The notes under the pieces are model-generated. The model was not told where the DNA came from. It saw only the letters and a list, made by a program, of their open reading frames with translations, and made no database searches. A stretch of DNA of 64,000 nt from Pedobacter westerhofensis (GTDB taxonomy: Bacteria > Bacteroidota > Bacteroidia > Sphingobacteriales > Sphingobacteriaceae), in the NCBI RefSeq assembly GCF_900182595.1, contig NZ_FXTN01000008.1, positions 266,716 to 330,715 on the forward strand, given 5' to 3'. The stretch's first letter is position 1; the number at the start of each line of letters is the position of its first letter. Below are positions 36,399-46,281 of the stretch, one piece after another. Both the position numbers and the translations under genes were made by a program.

Positions 36399-38018
36399 AT
36401 GAAATTTTTTATACCTGCTATAATCTATTTTCTATTGCCTTGCGCTGCCCTCTGTCATCAGCAAGATAGCCTGCTATCGGTTTTAAAGATGGAGATACTG
36501 AGAAAAAACGAGTATGATACAAAGAAAGAACAAAAGATAATACGGTTAAGAAATCAGCTGCAGCGTGTACCTTCCAGCGATCTGGAAAAGCAGTATTTAC
36601 TTTGTGACCAGCTTTACTGGGAATACAAAGACTATCTTTTTGATTCGGCACATGTTTACACCAAAAGGCTCATCAGGATTGCCACCAGTCTGAAACATGT
36701 GCCAAGAAGATATGAAAGCCAGATTAAGCTGGGCTTTATCCAGGTTTCCTGCGGTATGTTCAAGGAAGCTTTTGATGGTATCGACCAACTGGAAGTAGGA
36801 CTTATGCCAGACGAGGTTAAGTTCCGTTATTATCAGTTGAAAACCCGGGCATTCACACGCCTGTCTATGTACAATACCAATAAGTTTTATTCGCCTGTAC
36901 ACCAGTCAGAATCTATGGTTGCACTGATCTGTGCCATCCAGCTTTCACCTCCTCATTCTTTTGAAAGGTTATCATTAACGGCGGTTTTGTATAATAACAT
37001 GAACAAGACCAAAGAAGCCGCAGCTTGCTATAGAAGATTGCTGAGCAATGATACACTGACAGAACATCAGATGGCGATTGCGTCGCATAATCTAAGCAAC
37101 CTTACTGAGGGACCAGAAAAAAGAAGTCTGATCACCAAATCTGCGATCTATGATATCAGAACTTCAACTAAAGAGACGATGGCGATCTTCAGACTGGCAG
37201 AACTTCTGTTCAAGGAAGGAAATATCGAAGACACTGAATTTCTGTTAAAAGAAGCTACAGAACAAGCATCTTTTTATGGGAACAAACTGCATAACGATGA
37301 AATTATGACAGCCATGAAGGCTTTGGAAGCCGAAAAGCTGATCCGGTTAGAAAGCAGCAAAAACCGTACGCTGACCACTCTGATCTGTATTTTAGCCGCT
37401 GCAATTACCGCTACCGGCATCATCTTTTATGTGGTTTACAGGAAATTGCAGGACGTTAGGCGCAGAGAGGCAAATGTAAATGAACAAAACCGTCAGCTCG
37501 ACTACTTAAATAAAAAGCTTTCTGAAGATGCAATCATCAAAGAAGAATACATAGGTTACTTCTTTCAGGTAGTATCAGGATATATCCAGAAACTGGAAAA
37601 GATTAAACGGTCATCAGAGCGGATGATCAGACACGAAAGTTATAAGGAACTTGCAGAAATTGCAAGAGGAATAGATATCAAGAAAGAGCGTACCTCACTG
37701 TTTGATACTTTTGATAATATCTTTTTGAAACTCTTCCCAAACTTTATCAGTTCCTTTAATTCCCTGCTTAAGGCAGAAGACCAGATTATCCCCAAGAAAA
37801 CTGAAGTGCTGAATACCAGCCTCAGGATTTTTGCCCTGGTGAGACTGGGAATAAAGGATAGCCAAACCATCGCAAATATTTTGGAAAATACAATCAGTAC
37901 AATCTACACCTACAAATTCAGGGTTAAATCCAAGGCAATTGTTCAGGGAGAGGAATTCGATAAAATGATTATGGAAATCAAATTTAATGACCAGGAAAAA
38001 CAGGCCGTCAATTCATAA
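36399..38018 (+). CDS. DUF6377 membrane-bound TPR/HTH regulator
   Basis: About 539 residues from the ATG at 36399 (MKFFIPAIIYFLLPCAALC), which starts a signal segment; the frame opens at 36360. An N-terminal periplasmic TPR-like region of about 300 residues follows, then one membrane helix (LICILAAAITATGIIFYVVYR, near 330-350), a coiled linker and a cytoplasmic C-terminus. The end (LRIFALVRLGIKDSQTIAN, then YTYKFRVKSKA) looks like a LuxR-type HTH. DUF6377 proteins often precede SusC/D loci and are thought to sense the glycan. Expression control of the following genes is inferred. Confidence 0.8.
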   Translation: MKFFIPAIIYFLLPCAALCHQQDSLLSVLKMEILRKNEYDTKKEQKIIRLRNQLQRVPSSDLEKQYLLCDQLYWEYKDYLFDSAHVYTKRLIRIATSLKHVPRRYESQIKLGFIQVSCGMFKEAFDGIDQLEVGLMPDEVKFRYYQLKTRAFTRLSMYNTNKFYSPVHQSESMVALICAIQLSPPHSFERLSLTAVLYNNMNKTKEAAACYRRLLSNDTLTEHQMAIASHNLSNLTEGPEKRSLITKSAIYDIRTSTKETMAIFRLAELLFKEGNIEDTEFLLKEATEQASFYGNKLHNDEIMTAMKALEAEKLIRLESSKNRTLTTLICILAAAITATGIIFYVVYRKLQDVRRREANVNEQNRQLDYLNKKLSEDAIIKEEYIGYFFQVVSGYIQKLEKIKRSSERMIRHESYKELAEIARGIDIKKERTSLFDTFDNIFLKLFPNFISSFNSLLKAEDQIIPKKTEVLNTSLRIFALVRLGIKDSQTIANILENTISTIYTYKFRVKSKAIVQGEEFDKMIMEIKFNDQEKQAVNS

Positions 38019-38072
38019 CAGTTTTCTACCAATTGTTGCGCTAAAGACGTCCTAAAACAGGCAAAATATTGT

Positions 38073-38113
38073 AAAAAACCCCTTGATAAGTTTCGATTTT
38101 TCAAGGGGTTTTT
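38073..38113 (+). terminator. Intrinsic terminator after the DUF6377 gene
   Basis: The arms AAAAACCCCTTGA (38074-38086) and TCAAGGGGTTTTT (38101-38113) pair perfectly over 13 bp, ending in a T-run. It separates the regulator from the SusC/D transcript. Confidence 0.85.
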
Positions 38114-38414
38114 AATTATAATCATTTGATTTTAAATAATTTATAAAAATATCAGTTTCGATTTTTTACGCTCCCCGCGTTAGCCATACTAATCTGAACC
38201 GAACTATGATCAACTTTGTGAACGAGGTCTTTTTTTTCGTAAAAACTTCCTCGCCTTACCTAATTCTAACCATAGTAAACTTCGCTGTAACATGAGCTCT
38301 CCCTGAACTGAAAAATATGCTTTCCAATAGCAGCTATTAGAAAGTAAACCGATTTAGTAATCGGAAAACATAAACTAATTCTCCCTAATTCTAAAATGAT
38401 CTAACCAATCACAT
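38114..38414 (+). promoter_or_regulatory. susC upstream region and leader with two hairpins
   Basis: No gene is present. Two stems precede the SusC ATG. One is 11 bp with one mismatch and a CAG loop (38320-38330 with 38334-38344); the other is 6 bp (38349-38354 with 38359-38364, CCGATT/AATCGG). CAACTTTG at about 38212-38219 is one base from the -7 consensus but has no clear upstream box. The hairpins could be regulatory, but this is not shown. Confidence 0.4.
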
Positions 38415-41400
38415 ATGAAAATTATTCTACCCAAATTTACAGGCTTATCAGTTATGGTGATGCTCAGCGCCCCTGCCATGGTACTGGGAGCCAGCGGACC
38501 GAATTGGCCGGCCTACAGCAACCTCAACACAGTTGAGATAACAAGTTTTCAAAATATCATCACCGGTAAGGTGGTGGACGATAAGGGGCTCCCTCTGCCA
38601 GGAGTAACCGTAAAGAATACCACATCAGGTAAAACAGTCCTTACAGATTCAAATGGTACATACCGCATTGAAGCGGAAGCGACGCATACACTGAGTTTTA
38701 GCTTTATCGGCTTTGTTTCTCAGTCTCAAAGTGCCGGATCAGCCAACAGAACCATCAGGCTGATTTCATCAAACAATAACCTGAGTGAAGTTAGCGTAGT
38801 AAGTATTGGTTATGGAACCATAAACACTAAGGAAGTATCCTCTGCAGCTACCCATGTAGGTCCTGATCAATTCAGGAGCACAGGTGCACGTAATCCTCTG
38901 GACCTGATCCAGGGTAAAGTAGCAGGTCTGCAAGTGACGCGAAGCGGCTCCAACCCTAACAGTGGTGTAAGTGTGCAGTTACGTGGTGCCGTAAGTGTAA
39001 CCGGCAGTACCAGTCCTCTCTACGTTATTGATGGTATTCCCGGCGGAAATCTTGACCTCCTTCAACAGGACGACATCGAATCTATTGACGTGCTGAAAGA
39101 CGGTTCCGGCGCGGCCATTTATGGTTCAACAGCCAATGCCGGTGTGATCATTGTGACGACCAAAAAAGGCAAAAAAGGACCTCCTCAATTCAATTATTCA
39201 TCCTACATCAGAAAGGAAGTGCTGAACCAGCGCCTTGATTTTCTTACAGCAGATGAGTTCCGCGCTAGAATTGCTTCGGGCGACATCAAGCAACAGAATT
39301 TCGGAAGCTCTACGGATTTCTACTCCGGGCTGATCAACAAAGATAATTTCTCACAAAACCATAGTCTTTCGCTCGCCGGTGGTGGTGATCAGACAACTTA
39401 CAGAGCAAGTATCAACTACCGTGACCTCGATGGTATTGCCGAACAAAATGGCCGTAAGGATTATACAGTCCGCTTAAGTATCGGCCAAACCGGGTTGAAT
39501 GACCGTTTAAAAATGGCTGTTAATCTTGCCACAAACTTGAATAATGCCAATCTTTTAGGTGGTGAAGGTTTTGAAAGTGAGCTGACCAAAAACCCTACAC
39601 TTTCAAATTTTAACCCTGATGGGTCATATCGTTTCGATTTAACCAGCAGGAATGAGCTTGCCCGCTTAAACCAGGAAACAAACTACCGCAAACAGCAAAC
39701 CAGCTCTGCAGATGTGAAGGCCGACTTTACCATCATTGAGGGGCTTACGCTCTCTGCTTTCGGATCGGCATTAAGGGATAACCGTGTTGACGGCCAGTAC
39801 ATTCTCAAAGCCGGCGAAAACTCTGTGGAGAACACCAGCTTTCCAGGTGGGGGCTATGCAGCCAGAGGTACTTTCTTATCTCAGGATTATGCATTTGAAC
39901 CTACTATTCAGTACCGCAAAACTATTGCGGAGAAACATAACTTTACCCTACTTGGAGGTTATAGCTACAGATACCATATCGAAGAAGGCTTCAGTGCTTC
40001 CAACAGGGGCTTTATCAATGACCTGTTCCGTGAAGATAACCTTGCCCAGGGATCTGCCCTGGCATTAGGTAAGGCAACTATCAATAGTAACAAAAACGAT
40101 AACACGCTGGTTGCCCTATTCGGAAGGTTAAATTATGCATTCAACAGCAAGTACATCGCAAGTGTGATCTTACGTCGTGAAGGGTCATCACGGTTTGGTA
40201 ACAACAATAAATTCGGATACTTCCCTGCTGCTTCGGTTGCCTGGTTACTTTCTGAAGAGCAATTTGTCAAGGATCTCACTTTTATCAACAATTTAAAACT
40301 GAGAGTTGGATACGGTGAAACAGGTAACAGCGGCTTTGCAAACAACGCCTCACGCGTAACACTGGGCGGTGGTGGCCGTTACATTTATCCGGACGGCCAG
40401 TATCTGGAAACTTACGGTCCAACCCGAAACCCAAATCCTAACCTGAGATTTGAAAGAAAACGTGAAACGAATGTCGGGGTAGATTTTACGCTGTTTAGCA
40501 ACAAGCTTTCCGGTTCGGTAGACTTGTTCCAGCGTAAAGTGAAGGACTTGCTGGATACCTATACTTCTCCGCAGCCTCCTTTTGTACAAAGTTCACTATA
40601 TACCAACGTTGGACAGATTTCTTCAAAAGGTATCGAACTTGCAATGAGCTATGCGGCAATGAAACGTCCTGATTTCAGCTGGGATATTACGGCAACTGCC
40701 AGTACCCTGAAGAATACACTTGACTCATACTCAAATGACGAGTACAAGGTATTATACAAGACATTTGGGCCCATTGGTGGTGCAGGTGCACTGGGCGATG
40801 CCTATACCACTTATGAGGGAGGAAAACTTGGCGAATTCTGGGGCAAGCGCTTTGCAGGTTTTACACCAGATGGCAAATGGTTATTCTATAACCGCAAAGG
40901 TGAGGCGGTCTTAAATGCGCAGATCAACAACTCCAAAGACCGTAACCTGACTGATCTTGCTCCAATTGGTAACGCCATTCCAAAATATTATGCATCACTG
41001 GGCAACAACTTCAGATATAAAAACCTATCCTTAAAGGTATTCCTGAGAGGTAAGTTCGACTACGATATCCTGAACGCCACAGCACTCTCATATGCCAATA
41101 AAACCTGGAGCGGTAACCTGCTGCAAAGCACATTCGGCAAATACAGCCAGATCAACGATACCTACATGTACTCAGATTATTACCTGGAAAGCGGATCCTT
41201 TGTGAAACTGGATGAGGTTACTTTTGGATATGATTTCAAGATCAAAAACAAGTACATCAACAGGTTATCTGTATATGTGACCGGCCAGAACCTGGCTACG
41301 ATCACGGGCTACAGCGGCAGCGATCCGGATTATATCGAGGATACTGGTATAGGAAGTGACCCCAACAATACCGGCAGGGTACTGGGTATTGACAGCCGCA

Positions 41401-41453
41401 GCGCTTACCCTTCTACCAGATCGTATGTATTCGGCGTAAACATTGGATTTTAA
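38415..41453 (+). CDS. SusC/RagA-type TonB-linked outer-membrane transporter
   Basis: The 1012-residue protein has a signal peptide and an N-terminal carboxypeptidase-like domain (ITGKVVDDKGLPLPGVTV, residues 49-66). A TonB-box-like VSVVSIGYGT and the plug (KEVSSAATHVGPDQF, GLQVTRSGSNPNSGVSVQLR, LYVIDGIPGG, GAAIYGSTANAGVIIVTTKKG) follow. A beta barrel ending in YVFGVNIGF completes it. SusC proteins import oligosaccharides through the outer membrane with SusD as lid. The gene heads the locus with SusD 98 bases downstream. Its length is typical. Confidence 0.97.
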   Translation: MKIILPKFTGLSVMVMLSAPAMVLGASGPNWPAYSNLNTVEITSFQNIITGKVVDDKGLPLPGVTVKNTTSGKTVLTDSNGTYRIEAEATHTLSFSFIGFVSQSQSAGSANRTIRLISSNNNLSEVSVVSIGYGTINTKEVSSAATHVGPDQFRSTGARNPLDLIQGKVAGLQVTRSGSNPNSGVSVQLRGAVSVTGSTSPLYVIDGIPGGNLDLLQQDDIESIDVLKDGSGAAIYGSTANAGVIIVTTKKGKKGPPQFNYSSYIRKEVLNQRLDFLTADEFRARIASGDIKQQNFGSSTDFYSGLINKDNFSQNHSLSLAGGGDQTTYRASINYRDLDGIAEQNGRKDYTVRLSIGQTGLNDRLKMAVNLATNLNNANLLGGEGFESELTKNPTLSNFNPDGSYRFDLTSRNELARLNQETNYRKQQTSSADVKADFTIIEGLTLSAFGSALRDNRVDGQYILKAGENSVENTSFPGGGYAARGTFLSQDYAFEPTIQYRKTIAEKHNFTLLGGYSYRYHIEEGFSASNRGFINDLFREDNLAQGSALALGKATINSNKNDNTLVALFGRLNYAFNSKYIASVILRREGSSRFGNNNKFGYFPAASVAWLLSEEQFVKDLTFINNLKLRVGYGETGNSGFANNASRVTLGGGGRYIYPDGQYLETYGPTRNPNPNLRFERKRETNVGVDFTLFSNKLSGSVDLFQRKVKDLLDTYTSPQPPFVQSSLYTNVGQISSKGIELAMSYAAMKRPDFSWDITATASTLKNTLDSYSNDEYKVLYKTFGPIGGAGALGDAYTTYEGGKLGEFWGKRFAGFTPDGKWLFYNRKGEAVLNAQINNSKDRNLTDLAPIGNAIPKYYASLGNNFRYKNLSLKVFLRGKFDYDILNATALSYANKTWSGNLLQSTFGKYSQINDTYMYSDYYLESGSFVKLDEVTFGYDFKIKNKYINRLSVYVTGQNLATITGYSGSDPDYIEDTGIGSDPNNTGRVLGIDSRSAYPSTRSYVFGVNIGF

Positions 41454-41551
41454 TTTAAGTAAAGATGAAACCATCATCAGCATACAGCTGATAAACAGCG
41501 ATGCTCATGCTGATGATAGCTTTATTACCGATAAAACATAAATATAATTAA

Positions 41552-43186
41552 ATGAAAAAGAGATATATCACCTATATAGGAATGTTTATCGTAATGCTGA
41601 CTTCAGCCTGTAAAAAGCAACTTGAAGAAAATGCTTACGACCAATTGATTGCAGATAATTTTTATAACAATAAAACCGAGGTTTTATCGGCCGTATTAAG
41701 GCCATATACCCATGCCAATGCCTGGGTAACCCCATCTGGTCAGGATGGCTGGTGGAGACCGGCAGAACTATCTGCAGATCAGCTGGCGTGGCCAACAAAG
41801 GGGCGCCACGGCGAAGATGGCGGCAAGTGGAAACGCTTGCACTATCACACATGGACTGTTGATGAGGGGGGACTGAACAACGCCTGGAGGTTAATGTACA
41901 CCGGTGTAGGATTCTGCAATGACCCGATTGAGAATATCGAAAAAAGAAGCCTTACTGACATGGGGCTTACCCAGGCAGAGAAAGATTCCTTCCTGGCGGA
42001 ACTCAAATTACTGCGCGCCTTTCATTATTTGAAACTGATGGACCTTTTTGGAAATATCCCTGTAGTGACACAGGTAGGTGTTCCTGCAAGACCTGAAACG
42101 ATGGCAAGGAAGGATGTCTTCAATTTTATAGAAAAAGAAATAAAGGAAAATATAGACAAAGCACCAAAGCTATCCAGAGCACAGCTGGGACGTATGTCGC
42201 AGGCCAGTGCCTATGCGATGCTGACCGAGCTTTATCTGAATGCCGAAATATGGACGGGCACTGCACGCTGGGACGACTGTATTGCCGCGGCTAATCAGGT
42301 GATCAATGGTGCCGGAGGAGCGCAAAACGGAACTATGGCACTGGACCCAAACATCACAGATCAGTATAAAACAACCAATGATTTGTCTAAAGAAGTGATT
42401 TTCTCTATCGCCTATAACTTTACCATTGCAAACTTTGAACCCTCATGGCCGGGAGAATTTTACCACTTTAAGCAACAGGAAATCTATGGTGGCGGCCGTG
42501 GTGGTAATGATGGTATTGTGGTTGTTCCGGGCAATTATACTAAATACGAGGCAACTGATCTGCGCAAGTCCGGCTGGCTGAGCATAGGTCCTCAGGTGAA
42601 ATTTGCCGATGGAGTTACACCAGTATTAGCTTCTGAGGAATACAATGGACTGCAATTAACTTTTGTTGATAACATCCAAAAAAATAAAACCAACTCTACG
42701 GTGTCCAACATGAGCGAAGGCGAAGAAAACAGCGGTGTACGTTTTAATAAGTACAAATTGGGTAACCAGGTTGCCGGTCCGGGCGGGGTTCCTGCAATTG
42801 ATCTGAATTATAACAATACAGATTGGAACGTGTACCGTTTAACCTGGATCTATTTCGCGAAAGCCGAAGCTTTGATGCGCAAGAATGGTGGTACGGCAAC
42901 CGCCGATGCACTGCAGCTGATCAATGATTCTAAACAGCGCGCATATGCAGCCAGTACATATGTACCGTATACTGCAGCCACACTTACGCTGGACGAGCTG
43001 CTCACAGAACGTGGCCGCGAGTTTATATTCGAGGGTTTCAGAAGAGACGATATGATCCGGTTTGGCAAATTTACTACAGGTACCTGGTGGGACCATACGC
43101 CAACGGCAGCTACCAAAGCACTTTACCCAATTCCGCAGCAGCAGAGAGATTTAAATGCTAATCTGCAGCAGAATCCGGGATACTAA
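41552..43186 (+). CDS. SusD/RagB-type glycan-binding outer-membrane lipoprotein
   Basis: The 544-residue protein has a lipobox (LTSACKKQ, Cys near 20) and the SusD TPR core: AWRLMYTGVGFCNDPIENI, LLRAFHYLKLMDLFGNIPVVTQ and SQASAYAMLTELYLNAE. The ending (ELLTERGREFIFEGFRRDDMIRFGKF, then YPIPQQQRDLN) is characteristic. It caps the SusC barrel and binds the glycan outside the cell. It is cotranscribed with SusC; a terminator follows it, before the next gene. Confidence 0.96.
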   Translation: MKKRYITYIGMFIVMLTSACKKQLEENAYDQLIADNFYNNKTEVLSAVLRPYTHANAWVTPSGQDGWWRPAELSADQLAWPTKGRHGEDGGKWKRLHYHTWTVDEGGLNNAWRLMYTGVGFCNDPIENIEKRSLTDMGLTQAEKDSFLAELKLLRAFHYLKLMDLFGNIPVVTQVGVPARPETMARKDVFNFIEKEIKENIDKAPKLSRAQLGRMSQASAYAMLTELYLNAEIWTGTARWDDCIAAANQVINGAGGAQNGTMALDPNITDQYKTTNDLSKEVIFSIAYNFTIANFEPSWPGEFYHFKQQEIYGGGRGGNDGIVVVPGNYTKYEATDLRKSGWLSIGPQVKFADGVTPVLASEEYNGLQLTFVDNIQKNKTNSTVSNMSEGEENSGVRFNKYKLGNQVAGPGGVPAIDLNYNNTDWNVYRLTWIYFAKAEALMRKNGGTATADALQLINDSKQRAYAASTYVPYTAATLTLDELLTERGREFIFEGFRRDDMIRFGKFTTGTWWDHTPTAATKALYPIPQQQRDLNANLQQNPGY

Positions 43187-43195
43187 ATAACATAC

Positions 43196-43227
43196 AGGAG
43201 ACGTTCAGCAATGGACGTCTCCTTTTT
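43196..43227 (+). terminator. Terminator between susD and the basic secretory protein gene
   Basis: A perfect 9-bp stem (43196-43204 with 43215-43223, AGGAGACGT/ACGTCTCCT) with a 10-base loop is followed by T5. It begins 10 bases after the susD stop and would reduce transcription of the enzyme genes relative to SusC/D. Confidence 0.75.
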
Positions 43228-43246
43228 AACTATTACAAGCACACAT

Positions 43247-43921
43247 ATGAAAAAAAGAAATCACCTTATTTTGGCATGTATCGGCCTTGCCTTAACAGGC
43301 ACACAGCTCCATGCACAGGAAGTCATCAAAAAAGGAAAGTATACGCTTACCTATGAAAGCAATGACCAAAGTTTTGACCCAAAACTTAAAGAAAAATTAG
43401 TCGCTACCTTTTTTGAGGTGTATCCAAAACTTGCTAAAGAATATAATCCCAAAACACTCAAAGAAGTAAAATTCTTTATTGACACAGCCTATAAAGGGGT
43501 GGCAGCTACTTCTGATGGCGTGATCGTATTTAGCCCGGCCTACATGAGCAAACACCCCGGCGACATCGATGTGGTGACCCACGAGGGAATGCATATCGTG
43601 CAGAATTACGGCAGAAGCGTAGGCCCTGGTTGGCTTACTGAAGGTATTGCCGACTTTGTACGATATAAGTTCGGGATCGATAACCCCGGCGCCAACTGGA
43701 CGCTGCCTGCTTTAAAACCAGAGCATACTTATAAAAACAGTTACCGGATTACAGCCAGGTTCTTCGTCTGGATGGAAAGCAAGGTTAAACCGGAAATCAT
43801 CAAAACTATTGATCAGCAACTGCGCGACCATACGTATACGGCAGACAGCTGGAACAAGCTTACTGGTAAAAACCTGGATGAACTTTGGGCGGCATACGTT
43901 CAGAATCCTTCAATTAGTTAA
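43247..43921 (+). CDS. Secreted basic secretory protein (BSP)-family, HExxH
   Basis: About 224 residues from the ATG at 43247; the frame opens at 43211 inside the terminator, so the internal start is preferred. A signal peptide (NHLILACIGLALTGTQLHAQ) leads to a domain with DVVTHEGMHIVQNYGR (HEGMH, matching the HExxH zinc motif) and GWLTEGIADFVRYKFG, where the Glu is the likely third ligand. The family is called peptidase-like in plants and bacteria. In a mannan or N-glycan locus it could trim glycoprotein peptide; that is inference. GH92 follows 3 bases on. Confidence 0.8.
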   Translation: MKKRNHLILACIGLALTGTQLHAQEVIKKGKYTLTYESNDQSFDPKLKEKLVATFFEVYPKLAKEYNPKTLKEVKFFIDTAYKGVAATSDGVIVFSPAYMSKHPGDIDVVTHEGMHIVQNYGRSVGPGWLTEGIADFVRYKFGIDNPGANWTLPALKPEHTYKNSYRITARFFVWMESKVKPEIIKTIDQQLRDHTYTADSWNKLTGKNLDELWAAYVQNPSIS

Positions 43922-43924
43922 GCT

Positions 43925-46213
43925 ATGAAAAAATTATTACTGGCTTGTTTAAGCATAGCTGTTTCCTCCGCTTTTGCCCAGACGTCAAAAACGATCAGCG
44001 ATCCCGTTGAATATGTAAACCCGATGATGGGCACCATGTCCAAGCCCAGCCTGTCAACAGGAAATACTTATCCTGCTATCGGTTTACCCTGGGGAATGAA
44101 CATCTGGACACCCCAGACAGGAAAATCAGGAGATGGATGGGCTTACACTTACGATGCTGATAAGATCCGCGGGTTTAAACAAACGCATCAGCCCTCTCCA
44201 TGGATGAACGATTACGGCGCATTCAGCCTGATGCCTGTCACCAAATCCCTCAAGTTTAAAGATGATGACCGCGCCAGCTGGTTTAGCCACAACGCCGAAT
44301 TCTCAAAACCATATTATTACAGTGTTTATCTGGCAGATGCCGATGTTACTACAGAAATTACGCCTACAGAACGCGCTGCACAGTTCCGCTTTACTTTTCC
44401 AGAGACGGATAGCGCATTTGTAGTGGTAGATGCCCAAAACAAAGGCTCCTATATTAAGATCATTCCCAGTGAGCGAAAGATCATTGGCTATACTACCAAA
44501 TATGCCAGAGGCCCGCTCCCTAAAAACTTTAAAAACTATTTTGTCATTATCTTCAATAAGGATTTTGTGCTCACAAAAACATTTGAAGGCGATGCACTGG
44601 GCAGCCAGCTGGAATTAACAAGTGATCATAGCGGTGCTGTGATCGGGTTTAAAACTGCCAAAGGCGAAAAGGTAACTGCAAAAGCAGCATCATCGTTTAT
44701 CAGTTTTGATCAGGCTGAGCTAAACCTGCAGAGAGAGTTGGCAGGTGATTCATTTGACGCTACGCAGGCCAAAGCAAAAGCTACCTGGAATACAGCTTTA
44801 AGCAAGATTTCGGTAGAAGGCGGCACCACGGACCAGCTCAGGACATTTTACTCCTGCCTGTACCGTACCCTGTTTTTCCCTAATAAGCTTTACGAACTGG
44901 ACCGGGATAATAAAATCGTGCACTGGAGCCCTTACAATGGAAAAATATTGCCAGGCTACATGTTTGCCGGCACCGGCTTCTGGGATACCTTCAGGGCCTT
45001 ATATCCATTCCTTAACCTGGCTTACCCTGCCATCAATAAAGAAATGCAGGAAGGTCTGATCAACGATTATAAAGAAGGTGGATGGCTGCCAGAATGGAGC
45101 AGTCCGGGCTATGCAAATATCATGGTTGGCAACAACTCTGCTTCAGTAGTTTCTGATGCCTATATCAAAGGATTACGCGGCTATGATATCAATACACTCT
45201 GGGAAGCATTGAAACACGGAGCAAACAACGAAGGGCCAATGGCTGCCGTTGGGCGCGACGGAGTGAAGTATTACAATGACCTCGGTTATATCCCTTTCGA
45301 TGTTAAGGTGAGGGAAAATGCAGCCAAGACACTGGAATATGCATATGATGATTTCACGATTTACCAGTTAGGTAAAGCTTTAGGCAAACCTGCTGCGGAA
45401 ACTGATATTTACAAAAAGAGGGCCATGAACTACAGGAACTTGTTTGATCCTGCATCAGGTTTGATGCGCGGAAAGAATCAGGATGGAACATTTCAGACTC
45501 CTTTCCGTCCCTTTTTATGGGGCGGTGCCTTTACTGAGGGCAACAGCTGGCACTATACCTGGTCGGTATTCCATGATGTGGATGGACTGGCAAAGCTGAT
45601 GGGCGGATCCAAAAAGTTTGTAGAGAAACTGGATTCCGTATTTTCTATGCCGCCGATCTTTGATGAGCAGAATTACCGTAACGTAATCCATGAGATCCGC
45701 GAGATGCAGATTGCAGGTATGGGTCAGTATGCACATGGCAACCAGCCTATCCAGCACATGATCTACCTGTATAATTATGGTGGAGCACCCTATAAAACGC
45801 AGTACTGGGTTAGGGAAACGATGAACAGGATGTATAAGGCTATCCCTAACGGCTATTGCGGTGATGAGGATAACGGGCAGACTTCTGCATGGTATATCTT
45901 CTCGGCAATGGGATTTTATCCGGTAACACCGGGTGTAGACCAGTACGTTCTGGGCGCTCCATTATTCAAAAAAGTGACGATCTCACTGGATAACGGCAAA
46001 AAAGTGATCATCAATGCACCGGCAAACAGCGATGATAATCGTTATGTACAGTCGCTGCAGCTGAATGGTAAAGACTATTCAAAAAACTGGATCAGCCATA
46101 GCGGATTGCAGAACGGGGCAGTTTTAAACTTTAAAATGTCGGCAGAACCAAATAAAGCAAGAGGTTCAGATCCCTCCGCATATCCATATTCATTATCTAA
46201 AGATGAGAAATAG
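43925..46213 (+). CDS. GH92 alpha-mannosidase
   Basis: The 762-residue protein has a signal peptide (KKLLLACLSIAVSSAFAQ). The GH92 domains follow: NPMMGTMSKPSLSTGNTYPAIGLPWG, GTGFWDTFRALYPFLN, the EWSSPGYANIMVGNNSASVVSDAY segment, and GYCGDEDNGQTSAWYIFSAMGFYPV, the diagnostic C-terminal motif. GH92 enzymes are calcium-dependent exo-alpha-mannosidases. The gene follows the BSP gene closely. With SusC/D it points to an alpha-mannose-containing glycan such as N-glycan or fungal mannan. Linkage specificity (1,2/1,3/1,4) is unknown. Confidence 0.95.
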   Translation: MKKLLLACLSIAVSSAFAQTSKTISDPVEYVNPMMGTMSKPSLSTGNTYPAIGLPWGMNIWTPQTGKSGDGWAYTYDADKIRGFKQTHQPSPWMNDYGAFSLMPVTKSLKFKDDDRASWFSHNAEFSKPYYYSVYLADADVTTEITPTERAAQFRFTFPETDSAFVVVDAQNKGSYIKIIPSERKIIGYTTKYARGPLPKNFKNYFVIIFNKDFVLTKTFEGDALGSQLELTSDHSGAVIGFKTAKGEKVTAKAASSFISFDQAELNLQRELAGDSFDATQAKAKATWNTALSKISVEGGTTDQLRTFYSCLYRTLFFPNKLYELDRDNKIVHWSPYNGKILPGYMFAGTGFWDTFRALYPFLNLAYPAINKEMQEGLINDYKEGGWLPEWSSPGYANIMVGNNSASVVSDAYIKGLRGYDINTLWEALKHGANNEGPMAAVGRDGVKYYNDLGYIPFDVKVRENAAKTLEYAYDDFTIYQLGKALGKPAAETDIYKKRAMNYRNLFDPASGLMRGKNQDGTFQTPFRPFLWGGAFTEGNSWHYTWSVFHDVDGLAKLMGGSKKFVEKLDSVFSMPPIFDEQNYRNVIHEIREMQIAGMGQYAHGNQPIQHMIYLYNYGGAPYKTQYWVRETMNRMYKAIPNGYCGDEDNGQTSAWYIFSAMGFYPVTPGVDQYVLGAPLFKKVTISLDNGKKVIINAPANSDDNRYVQSLQLNGKDYSKNWISHSGLQNGAVLNFKMSAEPNKARGSDPSAYPYSLSKDEK

Positions 46214-46244
46214 CTTATCATAAAGATTTTGGTGTCGTAGTTTG

Positions 46245-46276
46245 AGCCAATAGTTGTAAGAGACTATTGGCTTTTT
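46245..46276 (+). terminator. Terminator after the GH92 gene
   Basis: A 9-bp perfect stem (AGCCAATAG 46245-46253 with CTATTGGCT 46264-46272) is followed by T5. It ends the SusC/D operon and lies 6 bases from the stop of the convergent gene. Confidence 0.8.
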
Positions 46277-46281
46277 ATGTA

